A stretch of 64,000 bases of DNA from Rhodocytophaga rosea (GTDB lineage Bacteria; Bacteroidota; Bacteroidia; Cytophagales; 172606-1): positions 8,532,501 through 8,596,500 of the forward strand of contig NZ_CP048222.1 in NCBI RefSeq assembly GCF_010119975.1, given 5' to 3'. Under the pieces are notes generated by a model. That model was not told the DNA's origin and made no database searches. It saw only the letters and a program-made list of their open reading frames with translations. This document shows, one piece after another, positions 18,309-27,700 of the stretch (its first letter is position 1; each line of letters begins with the position of its first letter). Made by a program: the position numbers and the translations under genes.

Positions 18309-18849
18309 TTAAATGAATTACCAGGCACTCTGGAATGCTTAACAGGAAATATTTAAACTTTTATCTTGAGTTTTCGAGCCGTTGCCTTGCTGTACTTATA
18401 CAAAACAATCGGTTTACAGAATGGTTGTAAACTGAGCAAAGGTCTTTAGCTTGCTTGTTGCTGTTTGGTTTGGCTCTGTTTCCTGTTTAAGGATTGATCA
18501 TGGGAGCAAACCAAGATTACTCCTTTTTAGTTACAGCTATGAGTGGATTTTAATCAAATTGCAAGTTTCGCCCTTTCTATTAACTGAAGAATTAAAGCCC
18601 AAAAGATCCTGATCTTTCTTACTAACCTATGGCTGAAGACTGGCTGCCTAACCTTCTCAACTATGCCCTTAAAACTATTTTTTAGATAGAAACTGCCATT
18701 TTTCTCTCTGGTTGTAATGAAGGCTTTTAATACTATGGTTAAATTAAAAAAGCAAGATGAGCCATGCAGACAAGTAAATTGAGCCGTAAAAGAAATTGGC
18801 CATCAGATATAAAGCCCATCTTTGTATCATAATATATAAAATATAAACC
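18309..18849. other. Divergent spacer upstream of SecA locus and aldo/keto reductase
   Basis: About 540 bp with no supported gene. It should carry the promoter of the SecA-region genes (minus) and of the aldo/keto reductase (plus). The last 40 bp before the reductase are very AT-rich. I see no convincing palindrome or riboswitch-like structure. Confidence 0.5.
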
Positions 18850-19821
18850 ATGAAAAATATAACAAAAATAACTCTTGGTAAAAATGGACCAGTTGTATCT
18901 AAACTTGGATTAGGCTGTATGCGCATGTCGTCTGTTTGGGGAAGCCCGGTAAATGACGAAAGCGAAAGTATAGCTACCATTGGGATGGCTTTAGACAGTG
19001 GCATCAATTTTTTAAATACCGGAGACTTTTACGGCAGCGGCCACAATGAGCTGCTGGTAGGAAAAGCCATCAAAGGCAGAAGGGAGGATGCCTTCATTAG
19101 TGTTAAATTTGGCGCTATCTTTTATAACGGTCAATGGTTGGGTATGGACCTGCGTCCAATAGCCATCAAGAATTTTATCAACTATTCTTTGGTGCGTTTG
19201 GGAATAGAAACGATTGATCTTTATCAGCCATGCAGATTAGATAACAGCGTTCCGGTAGAAGATGTAATTGGAACTGTTGCCGACCTGATCAAAGAAGGAA
19301 AGGTGCGTTACCTTGGGGTGTCTGAGATCACGGCAGATCAACTCCGCAAAGCCCATAGTGTATATCCGGTAACAGCCCTGGAAATAGGCTATTCACTCGC
19401 CGACCGGCAAATAGAAACCGACCTGCTTCCAACGGCCAAGGAGTTAGGCATTGGCGTAGTGGCCTTTGCCAATACAGCCGAAGGGTTGCTTACAGGTACA
19501 ATGAAAGCGCCGCTTGCGGCCGATGACTACCACGCCCATTTTTCGCGTTTTCAGGGGGATAACCTGACAAGGAACCTGGAAAAAGTTGAAATGTTAAAGC
19601 AGATGGCAAAGACAAAAGGGTTCACCCCAACACAACTCGCAATCGCCTGGGTAAATGCACAGGGCGAACATATTATGCCATTGGTGAGCATGAGCCGCAG
19701 ATCTCGCTTGCCGGAGAATATCCAGGCGATGGAGATCGTTTTTACTCCGGAAGAGATGAATACTCTTAACACCCATTTTTCATCAGGTGCCATACTTGGC
19801 AGTACTTATCTGCAAAGATAA
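18850..19821 (+). CDS. Aldo/keto reductase
   Basis: 323 residues forming a TIM-barrel NAD(P)H-dependent aldo/keto reductase. The N-terminal signature KLGLGCMRMS is followed by the catalytic Asp/Tyr region GINFLNTGDFYGSGHNE and the catalytic Lys in SVKFGA. The usual catalytic His position reads DLYQPCRLD instead of LxxHRxD, so this member belongs to a branch lacking the canonical His. Cofactor-binding features are conserved (IGYSLADRQIE, ALAWVxAQG-like segment near IAWVNAQGEHIMP). It probably reduces small carbonyl compounds. A strong terminator follows, then an AraC-type regulator in the same orientation that may control it. Confidence 0.93.
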   Translation: MKNITKITLGKNGPVVSKLGLGCMRMSSVWGSPVNDESESIATIGMALDSGINFLNTGDFYGSGHNELLVGKAIKGRREDAFISVKFGAIFYNGQWLGMDLRPIAIKNFINYSLVRLGIETIDLYQPCRLDNSVPVEDVIGTVADLIKEGKVRYLGVSEITADQLRKAHSVYPVTALEIGYSLADRQIETDLLPTAKELGIGVVAFANTAEGLLTGTMKAPLAADDYHAHFSRFQGDNLTRNLEKVEMLKQMAKTKGFTPTQLAIAWVNAQGEHIMPLVSMSRRSRLPENIQAMEIVFTPEEMNTLNTHFSSGAILGSTYLQR

Positions 19822-19850
19822 AAGAGAGGCATAAGTGCCCTCTCTTTTTT
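19820..19850 (+). terminator. Intrinsic terminator after aldo/keto reductase
   Basis: The stem AAAAGAGAGGC / GCCCTCTCTTTT has a single bulge and is followed directly by a run of T residues. It overlaps the stop region of the reductase and lies only 14 bp before the regulator start. Confidence 0.8.
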
Positions 19851-19863
19851 ATAACTTTACATC

Positions 19864-20676
19864 ATGACGAATCCAGCTGAAATAATTCCCGGGGTCATCT
19901 TTTATTCTTATAACTCTGCTATGCGAAAGGAAAAAGTCGGCTTCCTTACACACCATACCCTCGTATTGCAGGTTTCCGGACATTTTACATTGGAAACATC
20001 CGTGCAGAAAATTTCAATGAGCAAAGGTGAAATGTTGTTGATTGGCAAAAATCAACTGGGGCAGATCACCAAAACTCCGCAGCCCGATCAATATTACGAA
20101 ACAATCGTCATCTCCTTGCAGGAGGAACTGCTCAGAACAATTGCCCTGGAGGAACATATAGAGACACTGCAGAAATATGTAGGACCACCAAACATCCTCC
20201 TTCCGGCAAATGAGTTTTTGAAAGGCTACTTTCAATCTGTACTGCCCTATGTCCGCAATCCGGTAGAATCACTAACGAATGAAATAGGAATTCTCAAAGT
20301 GAAAGAAGCGGTAAAACTACTGCTGCATACCATGCCAAGGCTCCGTAACTTATTGTTTGACTTCTCGGAGTCCTACAAAATTGATCTGGAAAAATTTATG
20401 CTTAGCCATTTTCATTACAATATTCCGGTTGCAGAGTTTGCTCAACTAACTGGGAGAAGCCTGGCGGGGTTTAAGCGTGACTTCCAAAAAACATTTGGTA
20501 TGTCGCCTCGGCATTGGTTGCAAGAAAAAAGATTGGCTGAAGCCAGGCATCTTATAGAAAACAGAAACAAAAAACCATCGGTGATTTATCTTGAACTTGG
20601 TTTTGAAAGTCTATCTCATTTCTCGCATTCATTTAAGAAGAAGTTTGGAAAGGCGCCTACTGAGTGGCTATCTTAA
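19864..20676 (+). CDS. AraC family transcriptional regulator
   Basis: 270 residues. The N-terminal half is a cupin-like sensor (VGFLTHHTLVLQVSGHFTLET, SKGEMLLIGKNQLGQI). The C-terminal 100 residues form a double helix-turn-helix: IPVAEFAQLTGRSLAGFKRDFQKTFGMSPRHWLQEKRLAEARHLI, then VIYLELGFESLSHFSHSFKKKFGKAPTEW. This is the layout of single-component AraC activators. It follows the aldo/keto reductase gene with a terminator between them, suggesting separate expression and possible control of the reductase. The effector is unknown. Confidence 0.93.
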   Translation: MTNPAEIIPGVIFYSYNSAMRKEKVGFLTHHTLVLQVSGHFTLETSVQKISMSKGEMLLIGKNQLGQITKTPQPDQYYETIVISLQEELLRTIALEEHIETLQKYVGPPNILLPANEFLKGYFQSVLPYVRNPVESLTNEIGILKVKEAVKLLLHTMPRLRNLLFDFSESYKIDLEKFMLSHFHYNIPVAEFAQLTGRSLAGFKRDFQKTFGMSPRHWLQEKRLAEARHLIENRNKKPSVIYLELGFESLSHFSHSFKKKFGKAPTEWLS

Positions 20677-21158
20677 AGCGACCTTAGTACAGGTTATTGG
20701 CAGACTGAAACAGGTGATTTTATTGCATAACATGAATACTACAACAAAGCAGGCAATAGTAAGTGATAGGCAGGCAAAATTCAGCAACTATTATCGGATA
20801 ACTTTGCAATGCAAGGTCGGAAACGACACTTCTCTTATTGAATCTTTCTGAGCGAGAAGAGTTCTCACTTACAAACGCAGGTTAGCAAGAGATCAGAATT
20901 AGAATCCAGATCTTTTTAAGTTACTACAATAGGAAGTTAATATGATCACTATTTATAAGCTAAAATAAGTATGGTAAGTAAATTTCTTTGCCACATACTT
21001 ATGAAAACTGGAAACCTTCAGGTTTCCAGTTTGATTGCAGGTTCAGTATTGAGTTTCTTAGAAATGTGAGGCAGCAGAAAAGATTACATTCTTCTCTTTA
21101 TGAGAGAATACTTAAAGAAACAGGAAACCTATTTGTAAACAAAAATTAGCAGTTTCAT
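20677..21158. other. Convergent spacer between AraC regulator and GMC oxidoreductase
   Basis: About 480 bp between convergent genes. The only clear element is the hairpin at 21007-21030, annotated separately. A 39-codon plus frame near 20731 has no support and is not called. Confidence 0.5.
21007..21030. terminator. Perfect 10-bp stem-loop terminator
   Basis: ACTGGAAACC / GGTTTCCAGT with a TTCA tetraloop. On the minus strand it is followed by TTTTCAT, so it probably terminates the GMC/subunit-3 operon. It lies between convergent genes and could also act on plus-strand transcription. Confidence 0.7.
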
Positions 21159-22874
21159 TTATATCCTGCGGGCTTTTAATTCACCAACAGCGAAATCGGC
21201 AGCCCGGGCAGTGATAGCCATATAGGTCAGTGAAGGATTCACACAGGAAGAAGAAGTCATGCAGGCTCCATCTGGTACAAATACATTCTTCACGGCATGT
21301 ATTTGATTAAACCCATTTAAGACAGAAGTCTTAGGATCTTTTCCCATGCGGGCTGTTCCCATTTCATGGATGGATTGCCCGGGAACTGAGCCATTATCAT
21401 AGGGCTTAACATTGGATAATCCGGCTTTTTCCAGCATTTCCTGTGCATCATTGAGCATATCCACCCGCATCTTTTTCTCGTTTTCTCCATACTCCACATC
21501 AAACACTACCATCGGCATACCATGTGCATCTTTTTTATTTTTGTCCAGGTACATGCGGTTGCGGTATTGTGGCAGGTGTTCGCCATAGCCTACCAGTCCC
21601 ATCGTCCACAAACCTGGTTTCATCAACTCTTCTTTCAAGGAGGTACCAAATGCATATTCGGCTACTTTGCGTTGCCATCCCTGCCGGCCCCCTCCGCCCT
21701 GATAGCCAAAACCCCGCAGGTAATCGCGTTTGTCATTCCCAATATTGCGATAGCGGGGGATATAAATACCATTGGCCCGCCGCCCGTAGTAATAGCGGTC
21801 CTGTCCGCCTTCCCACTCCCCGGTTGCACCAATCCGGAAATGGTGGTCCATCAGGTTGTGGCCTAATTGACCAGAATCGTTGCCCATGCCTTCCGGAAAA
21901 CGGTCGGACAGCGAATTTAGCAAGATAGCCGTTGAGCCTATGGCACTTGCACAGACGAAAACGATTTTTGCAAAATATTCCCGTTCTTCCATGCTTACCG
22001 CATCAATCACCCGTACACCGGAGGCGCGTTGTTTCTTTGCATCATAGATCAGGTTGGTCACCACAGAATCCGGCCGTAGAGTAAGGCGGCCTGTCCGCAT
22101 GGCCGGAGGCAGGGTAGTAGACTGCGTACTGAAATAGGCGCCATATTGGCACCCACGCATACACATATTGCGGTACTGGCAGGCAGTCCGGCCATTGTCA
22201 ATATGTATTTTCCTGATCTCAGATAGATTAGCTGTCCGGCCCACTGTCATTGTGCGGCCCGGGAAGCTTTGCTCGATCCGCTTCCGTACTTCTTTTTCAA
22301 TATAGAACAACTCCATAGGCTGAAGAAATTCACTGTCGGGCAGTTGAGGCAGACCAAGTTTTTCGCCGGAGATACCGGCTATCTTCTCTACATATGAATA
22401 CCAGGGAGCCAGATCTTTATAGCGCATCGGCCAGTCGACCCCAACCCCATCTTTGGCATTTGCTTCAAAATCAAACTCGTTAAAGCGGTAAGACTGCCTG
22501 CCCCAGGTGATGGATTTCCCACCCACCACACTTGCCCTTACCCAGCGGAAAGGTTTTTCTTTGATGTAGGTGGAGTCAAAATTTTCCATAAAATAAGGGG
22601 AGATACTTGGTCTAACGGCACTTTCCGGAGATACTTGCGGAAACCTGGCGCTGAGTTCAGTAGTCAGCCTTCCGGCCTCACTTTTTTCCCAGGGAGTCTG
22701 CATAGCTTCTGTGTAACCGGTAACATGCTCTAGTTGCCTGCCTCGCTCAAGCATAAGTACACGGAGTCCTTTTTCGGTGAGTTCCTTGGCTGCCCATCCC
22801 CCACTTACACCAGAACCAATAACAATAGCATCGTAGGTATTTTCAGCAACAGCTTTTATATTCAGATTTGACAT
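21159..22874 (-). CDS. GMC family FAD oxidoreductase (gluconate 2-dehydrogenase-like large subunit)
   Basis: 571 residues. The N-terminal FAD-binding motif is YDAIVIGSGVSGGWAAKELTEKGLRVLMLERG. The family segment VGGKSITWGRQSYRF and CQYRNMCMRGCQYGAYFST follow, and the C-terminal active-site block is HEMGTARMG ... DGACMTSSSCVNPSLTYMAITARAAD. This is the large catalytic subunit of membrane-associated sugar/alcohol dehydrogenases. The next upstream gene encodes the matching subunit-3-like protein, supporting a periplasmic two-subunit enzyme that oxidises a sugar or polyol and passes electrons to the respiratory chain. No cytochrome subunit is adjacent. Confidence 0.94.
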   Translation of the reverse strand: MSNLNIKAVAENTYDAIVIGSGVSGGWAAKELTEKGLRVLMLERGRQLEHVTGYTEAMQTPWEKSEAGRLTTELSARFPQVSPESAVRPSISPYFMENFDSTYIKEKPFRWVRASVVGGKSITWGRQSYRFNEFDFEANAKDGVGVDWPMRYKDLAPWYSYVEKIAGISGEKLGLPQLPDSEFLQPMELFYIEKEVRKRIEQSFPGRTMTVGRTANLSEIRKIHIDNGRTACQYRNMCMRGCQYGAYFSTQSTTLPPAMRTGRLTLRPDSVVTNLIYDAKKQRASGVRVIDAVSMEEREYFAKIVFVCASAIGSTAILLNSLSDRFPEGMGNDSGQLGHNLMDHHFRIGATGEWEGGQDRYYYGRRANGIYIPRYRNIGNDKRDYLRGFGYQGGGGRQGWQRKVAEYAFGTSLKEELMKPGLWTMGLVGYGEHLPQYRNRMYLDKNKKDAHGMPMVVFDVEYGENEKKMRVDMLNDAQEMLEKAGLSNVKPYDNGSVPGQSIHEMGTARMGKDPKTSVLNGFNQIHAVKNVFVPDGACMTSSSCVNPSLTYMAITARAADFAVGELKARRI

Positions 22875-22916
22875 AGAATTTTTCTTAATTAAGGGTAGAT
22901 AAAAGGACTGCCATTT

Positions 22917-23459
22917 TCAGAGAGACCAGGTTCGTTGACTGGGTTCTAAAGGAATATCCCCTTGAAACTTGCCGGGAACTGGCAGGTATTGCAGCACCTG
23001 GGTGGCGCCTATCTGGGAGGTAAAAAAACCAACAACAGTTAGTTCTCTTAAACCCTTGAAGAAATCATTTTCCTGTCTGGCAATTTTACCCATGATTTCG
23101 TTTTGTTGCGTGCGATCCAGTTTATTAAAAGACTTGCTATATGTAGTCTGGCTCAACGTGTTAATCTTTTGCAAACCTTGCAAAAACTTATCCTGTTCCT
23201 CTTTGGCTGTACAGTCCTGGATTACCCGGACAATAAACTTACCGACACCAGCTTTTTTTGCTCCGGGATTCTCCGTCTCAGGCATGATTACGTCAGCCAG
23301 CTCAGAGATAAGTTCTTGTTGATCTGTAGGAATATCGATTGCGATGGAATTGATTTTTTCTCCCAGTAATGCTGCCTGGGCGGGAAGAGATAGTGTTCCT
23401 CCCAAAAGGATAGCCAGCTTTTGCAGAGCTTCCCTCCGGTGCATAAGTAAGTTTGCCAT
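22917..23459 (-). CDS. Gluconate 2-dehydrogenase subunit 3 family protein
   Basis: About 180 residues from MANLLMHRREALQKLAILLGG, a Tat-type signal (RREALQK followed by a hydrophobic stretch ending LPAQA). The in-frame codon at 23477 is less likely because it adds residues before the signal. The body shows the family pattern LISELADVIMPETENPGAKKAGVGKFI and the later FFKGLRELTVVGFFTSQIG segment. It probably carries or stabilises the GMC large subunit during Tat export as a hetero-oligomer. It lies 42 bp upstream of the GMC gene on the same strand. Confidence 0.92.
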   Translation of the reverse strand: MANLLMHRREALQKLAILLGGTLSLPAQAALLGEKINSIAIDIPTDQQELISELADVIMPETENPGAKKAGVGKFIVRVIQDCTAKEEQDKFLQGLQKINTLSQTTYSKSFNKLDRTQQNEIMGKIARQENDFFKGLRELTVVGFFTSQIGATQVLQYLPVPGKFQGDIPLEPSQRTWSL

Positions 23460-23691
23460 ATGCTGCTCAATATACAAAATAAATTATGTGAACTATTGAG
23501 ATATTGTTCTATTTTTTCATGATATATTACCATAGGTTTATGGTTTCTATCTTAGCAAGCTTATAACATCATTGATAAATAATATATAATTATTGTTGAT
23601 ATCCTTCAATTAACCATATTTTACCTTGTAGCCTTACTGCTTTATTGCTATCATGCTGATGGCTGAAAAAGCAGTGGGTCCATCTTTTCTT

Positions 23692-24020
23692 TATTCTCAC
23701 TTGGCTAATGCTTCCCATCTATGTGGGATCTTTAATAAAACAATTGCTCCTGCTATCCGGATTGGTGGTGGCTTCCCCAGAACCTGATTGAGCAGGTAAC
23801 CCGCCTACGATGTTTAGTGGACAGGCAGCGATAACAATTGCTGGAGAATGCCATAGCTAGTTTGTTAAAGAATGGGGATATCACAAGGCATCTGAAAAGA
23901 GTCAATAAAATCTATCATCAGCAAAGGGATTACGTGTGTCAACGCTTGCATTCTTATGACTCTGGATGTAGTGAGCCAATCACATATTGTGCAGCCCTCT
24001 ATTTTTTGAACAGACTTTAA
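23692..24020 (+). pseudogene. Remnant of a MocR/PdxR-type PLP aminotransferase-fold regulator
   Basis: Plus-strand translation gives YSHLANASHLCGIFNKTIAPAIRIG. After a one-base frame change near 23770 it continues QNLIEQVTRLRCLVDRQR, an in-frame TAA, then QLLENAIASLLKNGDITRHLKRVNKIYHQQRDYVCQRL. These match the PLP-lysine region (FNKTIAPAIRIG) and the following helices of GntR-MocR aminotransferase-like regulators. The frameshift, the stop, and the missing N-terminal DNA-binding and C-terminal parts show a decayed gene. The rest of the spacer 23460-24331 has no identifiable gene and is AT-rich towards the sulfatase. Confidence 0.72.
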
Positions 24021-24331
24021 GAAAGAAATCTGTTTATCTTGTAGGCTTAGCTAACCAGTTACCTGAGAGAGGCAAATGTCTAAAATTATTTTATACATTC
24101 TTCAAACTCAACTTATTGTACCTTTTATTGGAAAAACCATAGCATAGTTAAACTAATAAAAGTTAATAATTCTATTTTTATAATTGAATAGGTAAATAGA
24201 TTTTGTTAAAATTTCCGAATTTAAAAGACTTTTCAACTTGATTGGAATCATGGCAATGTAAAGCTATAGTAAAGGTAGAAAAGTCAAAATACCTATAATG
24301 TAAAGATTTACAACACACTTAAAACAGTCTG

Positions 24332-26113
24332 ATGAGATCCTTAATTATTCTTATTTGTATCCTGGTACTGATGGCAGGCACATTTTCAGGTTGCAGTAGA
24401 GCACATAAGCAGGCAGATACAACCCAACAGCCAAATATCATCATCATTATGTCTGACGATCAGGGGTGGGGAGATTTAAGTCTTAGCGGCAACAAAAATC
24501 TACATACCCCTAATATAGATCTTCTGGCTGCAAAGGGTGTACAATTTACACATTTCTATGTAAGTCCGGTTTGCTCGCCTACCCGTGCTGAGTTCCTGAC
24601 AGGCCGGTATCATACCCGTTCTGGCGTGTATAGTACATCAGAAGGAGGTGAGAGGATAAACCTGGACGAAACTACCATTGCCGAGGCTTTCAAAAAGGCT
24701 GGATATGCCACGGCTGCTTATGGAAAATGGCACAATGGCATGCAATACCCTTATCATCCCAATGGGAGAGGATTTGATGAGTTTTACGGATTTTGCTCCG
24801 GCCATTGGGGAAACTACTTCAGCCCTTTACTTGAGCACAATGGAAAACTGGTGAAAGGAAAAGGTTTTATCGCAGATGATCTGACAGAAAAAGCGATGAG
24901 TTTTATTGACGGGAATAAAAGCAAGCCTTTTTTTCTATATATACCCTATAACACTCCCCACTCGCCCATGCAGGTGCCTGACCGGTGGTGGAATAAATTT
25001 AAAGATAAAGAACTGCAAATGAGAGCAGAGGATGCTGAGGCAGAAGATATCAATTTTACACGGGCGGCATTAGCCATGTGCGAAAACATTGATTGGAATG
25101 TGGGACGTATTATAAACAAACTGAAAGAGGTAAACCTTGAAAAAAACACCATTGTCGTATATTTAAGTGACAATGGGCCCAATGGCTGGCGATGGAACGG
25201 AGGCATGAAAGGCCGAAAAGGCTCCACAGACGAAGGAGGTATCCGCTCGCCGCTTATTATCCTATGGCCTGAGAAAATTGCCGCCGGCTCCCATATTGAG
25301 CAAATTGCCGGATCTATTGATTTATTTCCTACACTGGCAGATTTGGCGGGAATACCTTACCAGACACCAAAACCGCTGGATGGCGTAAGTCTCAAGCCCT
25401 TGTTGCTACAACAATCACAATCCTGGAATGAGCGTCTGCTTTTCTCTCATTGGGATGGCCGGGTGAGTGTCAGAAATGAGCAATACCGCTTAGACCACCA
25501 GGGGAAGCTTTTTAATATAAGAAATGATCCGGGACAGGAAAAGGATATTTCGGCAAAAGAACCACAGATGGCCGCTCAGTTAAGAAAAGCTGTAGAAAGC
25601 TGGAAAGCTGAAATGCTCCCAAACTTAACCGATGATAAGCGGCCATTGCCTGTTGGACATTCAGATTTCAACTATACGCAATTGCCTGCCCGGGATGGCA
25701 AACCGCATGGTAGTATAGTAAGGTCAAATCAGTATCCCAACAGTTCCTTTTTTACGAACTGGAAAAGTTTAGATGATCGCATCACATGGGAGGTAGAAGT
25801 ACTCACTACTGGTAATTACACGGTAGAAGTATATTATACGTGTCCTGCAAAGGATGTGGGTTCTTCCTTTCAATTATCTTTTAATCAAAACAAGGTAGCG
25901 GGAAAAGTTACCCAGGCACAGGAACCCTCGCTGATAGGTATGGAAAATGACCGGGTAGAGAGAATGGAATCTTATGAGCAAGCTTTCAGATCTATGAAAG
26001 TGGGCACTATCCATTTGGAAAAAGGCAGAGGCAACTTAACCTTACAGGCACTACAAATTCCGGGCTCCCAGGTAATGGACTTCAGGCTGCTTATGCTGAC
26101 TAGAGTAAACTAA
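24332..26113 (+). CDS. Lipoprotein arylsulfatase-type sulfatase with C-terminal carbohydrate-binding-like domain
   Basis: 593 residues. A lipoprotein signal ends at SGC (Cys21). The sulfatase core starts at PNIIIIMSDDQGWGDLS, with metal ligands in SDDQ and a formylglycine motif CSPTR at Cys81. GKWHNG and NTPHSPM carry further active-site residues, and LSDNGPNGWRWNGGMKGRKGST is near the metal site. It ends with about 130 residues resembling a beta-sandwich ligand-binding domain (ITWEVEVLTTGNYTVEVYYT). It hydrolyses sulfate esters, probably on glycans, in the periplasm or at the surface. Maturation needs a formylglycine-generating enzyme not present in the window. It is monocistronic here. Confidence 0.94.
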   Translation: MRSLIILICILVLMAGTFSGCSRAHKQADTTQQPNIIIIMSDDQGWGDLSLSGNKNLHTPNIDLLAAKGVQFTHFYVSPVCSPTRAEFLTGRYHTRSGVYSTSEGGERINLDETTIAEAFKKAGYATAAYGKWHNGMQYPYHPNGRGFDEFYGFCSGHWGNYFSPLLEHNGKLVKGKGFIADDLTEKAMSFIDGNKSKPFFLYIPYNTPHSPMQVPDRWWNKFKDKELQMRAEDAEAEDINFTRAALAMCENIDWNVGRIINKLKEVNLEKNTIVVYLSDNGPNGWRWNGGMKGRKGSTDEGGIRSPLIILWPEKIAAGSHIEQIAGSIDLFPTLADLAGIPYQTPKPLDGVSLKPLLLQQSQSWNERLLFSHWDGRVSVRNEQYRLDHQGKLFNIRNDPGQEKDISAKEPQMAAQLRKAVESWKAEMLPNLTDDKRPLPVGHSDFNYTQLPARDGKPHGSIVRSNQYPNSSFFTNWKSLDDRITWEVEVLTTGNYTVEVYYTCPAKDVGSSFQLSFNQNKVAGKVTQAQEPSLIGMENDRVERMESYEQAFRSMKVGTIHLEKGRGNLTLQALQIPGSQVMDFRLLMLTRVN

Positions 26114-26289
26114 AGAAGTATAGATAGAATACCTTTATTTTTTCTAACAGACTCCAGAAGAAAACTTTATTGATTTTAAAGTCCATCTCCATGCTAAATA
26201 ATTATCCAAAAGAGGAAGTAGTGGCTACTACAGTTAAGCTAATTCCTGTTTCTATTGACCAGAATTTTTGTAACCTTACTTCTGATTAT

Positions 26290-26688
26290 CTACCCCTTCC
26301 TTCGCCTTTCACTCTCTTCAATCAGAGCTGTCAGATCGGCGGCAGGCCGGATTTCCCAACTACAACCACCTCTTCCCAGGCGGAGAGAGGGATGCTTTGA
26401 CAGCAGGCGGATGGCATGATTAAGATCGGTAGCTTCAAGTATCATGATGCCTCCTATTTGCTCTTTGGTTTCAGCAAAAGGGCCATCGGTTACGGAAATC
26501 TTACCACTACTCCACCTCAATGTGGTAGTATTCAAGGCACCTTGCAGCGCCTCTCCCCCTACAAAGTGACCATTCTTCCGAAGTTCATTATCATAGATAA
26601 AACACTCGTCCGTATAGGTATTCCGTTCGCTTTCTGATAGGGTTTCCCAAACTTGTTCATTCATATAGCCAAGGCAAATGTATTTCAT
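26290..26688 (-). CDS. YCII/DGPF-domain protein associated with ECF sigma factor
   Basis: 132 residues of the YciI-like (YCII) family. The fold starts MKYICLGYMNEQVW, and the diagnostic TDGPFAETKEQIGGIMILEA stretch is present. DGPF proteins are regularly encoded beside ECF42-type sigma factors, one of which lies 1 kb away on the same strand. Their biochemical role is not established. It is downstream of the dihydrofolate-reductase-like gene and separated from it by a perfect 18-bp inverted repeat. Confidence 0.93.
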   Translation of the reverse strand: MKYICLGYMNEQVWETLSESERNTYTDECFIYDNELRKNGHFVGGEALQGALNTTTLRWSSGKISVTDGPFAETKEQIGGIMILEATDLNHAIRLLSKHPSLRLGRGGCSWEIRPAADLTALIEESERRRKG

Positions 26689-26730
26689 AATGATCTTTTT
26701 AGGTATATTTATTACATGTTCTGTTTAGCT

Positions 26731-26780
26731 TTATCTAATCGGAGGCATCTCTGAATTGTGATATGCCTCCGATTAGATAA
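26731..26780. terminator. Perfect 18-bp inverted repeat between DHFR-like and YCII genes
   Basis: Arms 26731-26748 (TTATCTAATCGGAGGCAT) and 26763-26780 are exact reverse complements around a 14-nt loop. It sits 55 bp after the stop of the DHFR-like gene and 43 bp before the YCII gene start. It could be a terminator (no strong U-tract), a processing hairpin, or a regulator binding site separating the two genes. Confidence 0.65.
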
Positions 26781-26834
26781 ATTGACCTTCTATGACCTCT
26801 TCATACGATATTATCACATACAAGCGGTTGGTTA

Positions 26835-27407
26835 TTATTGTCTGTCCAATACGTAATTCAGTTCAGTTACTCCGCAGGTAAATTGCCGGGTAGTCAACAG
26901 GTTTAGTTTTATTTTGTCTTTGATATCTGCAAATAAAGGAATGCCTCGTCCAAGAATAACGGGATTCACAAATAGCCAGTAGCCGTCAATTAAGTTCTGT
27001 TGTATTAGGGAATGTGTGGCTGTCGGGCTACCAAAAAGCAATATGTCTTCACCTGCCTGTTGTTTTATTTCATTTATTCTGTCCGAAAGGTTGTCGCTAA
27101 TTATATTTGTATTCGTCAAGCCGGCATCTTTCATTGTTTTTGATACAACAACTTTGCGAACTTTTTTATACCACTTTGAATGTTCAATGTCGTGCTTGGT
27201 GGCTGCCGGTTTGTCTGCTGCAGTTGGCCAGTAATTTTCCATCATCTGATAAGTTACCCGTCCATATAAAGCCGTATCGCCTTCGCTTATCCGCTTCCCG
27301 ACATAATCAAAAATTTCTTCATCCACTTTAATCCAGTCCATTTCTCCGTTGGGTCCTGCTACAAAACCGTCAAGTGATATGTGCATAAATGAAATTATTT
27401 TTCTCAT
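26835..27407 (-). CDS. Dihydrofolate reductase family protein (RibD C-terminal-like)
   Basis: 190 residues. The N-terminus MRKIISFMHISLDGFVAGPNGEMDWI is characteristic of the family. ALYGRVTYQMMENYWP and DILLFGSPTATHSLIQQNLIDGYWLFVNPVILGRGIPLF carry the NADPH-binding and C-terminal strands. These stand-alone proteins are related to the RibD reductase domain and are common in clusters with ECF sigma factors and DGPF proteins. Their substrate is usually unknown. A truncated relative lies just upstream (27450-27596), suggesting a former tandem pair. Confidence 0.93.
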   Translation of the reverse strand: MRKIISFMHISLDGFVAGPNGEMDWIKVDEEIFDYVGKRISEGDTALYGRVTYQMMENYWPTAADKPAATKHDIEHSKWYKKVRKVVVSKTMKDAGLTNTNIISDNLSDRINEIKQQAGEDILLFGSPTATHSLIQQNLIDGYWLFVNPVILGRGIPLFADIKDKIKLNLLTTRQFTCGVTELNYVLDRQ

Positions 27408-27449
27408 ATAGTTCTTTTTTATGGTTGTCTATGGTTTGTTATTTTCTTT

Positions 27450-27596
27450 TTACAATGACTCCTGGAGCGATTGGATTGTCAACACTTTGATATAGCGCCC
27501 ATATCCGTCAAGCGAGATGGAAAAATAGTCAATCCGGACTGGCGTCATTTTCATACCTTCGTTGTTTTTCTCAATGGTCTTTTTGTTTTCAGTCAT
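27450..27596 (-). pseudogene. Truncated N-terminus of a dihydrofolate-reductase-like protein
   Basis: A 48-codon minus frame MTENKKTIEKNNEGMKMTPVRIDYFSISLDGYG ends after a short unrelated tail. The stretch TPVRIDYFSISLDGYG matches the first strand and loop of dihydrofolate-reductase family proteins (compare ISFMHISLDGFVAGPN in the intact neighbour). The rest of the domain is missing, so this is probably the stub of a second paralogue left after a deletion. It could be translated as a peptide but is unlikely to be an enzyme. Confidence 0.55.
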
Positions 27597-27700
27597 GTTA
27601 TGTTATGGTTTATTTGGGAATAAGTTATTTGTGTTCACCAAATAGTCGAATAGCAGATGAGTAAATCGACAAACAATTTTATTTTTTTCATTTTGGTGAA

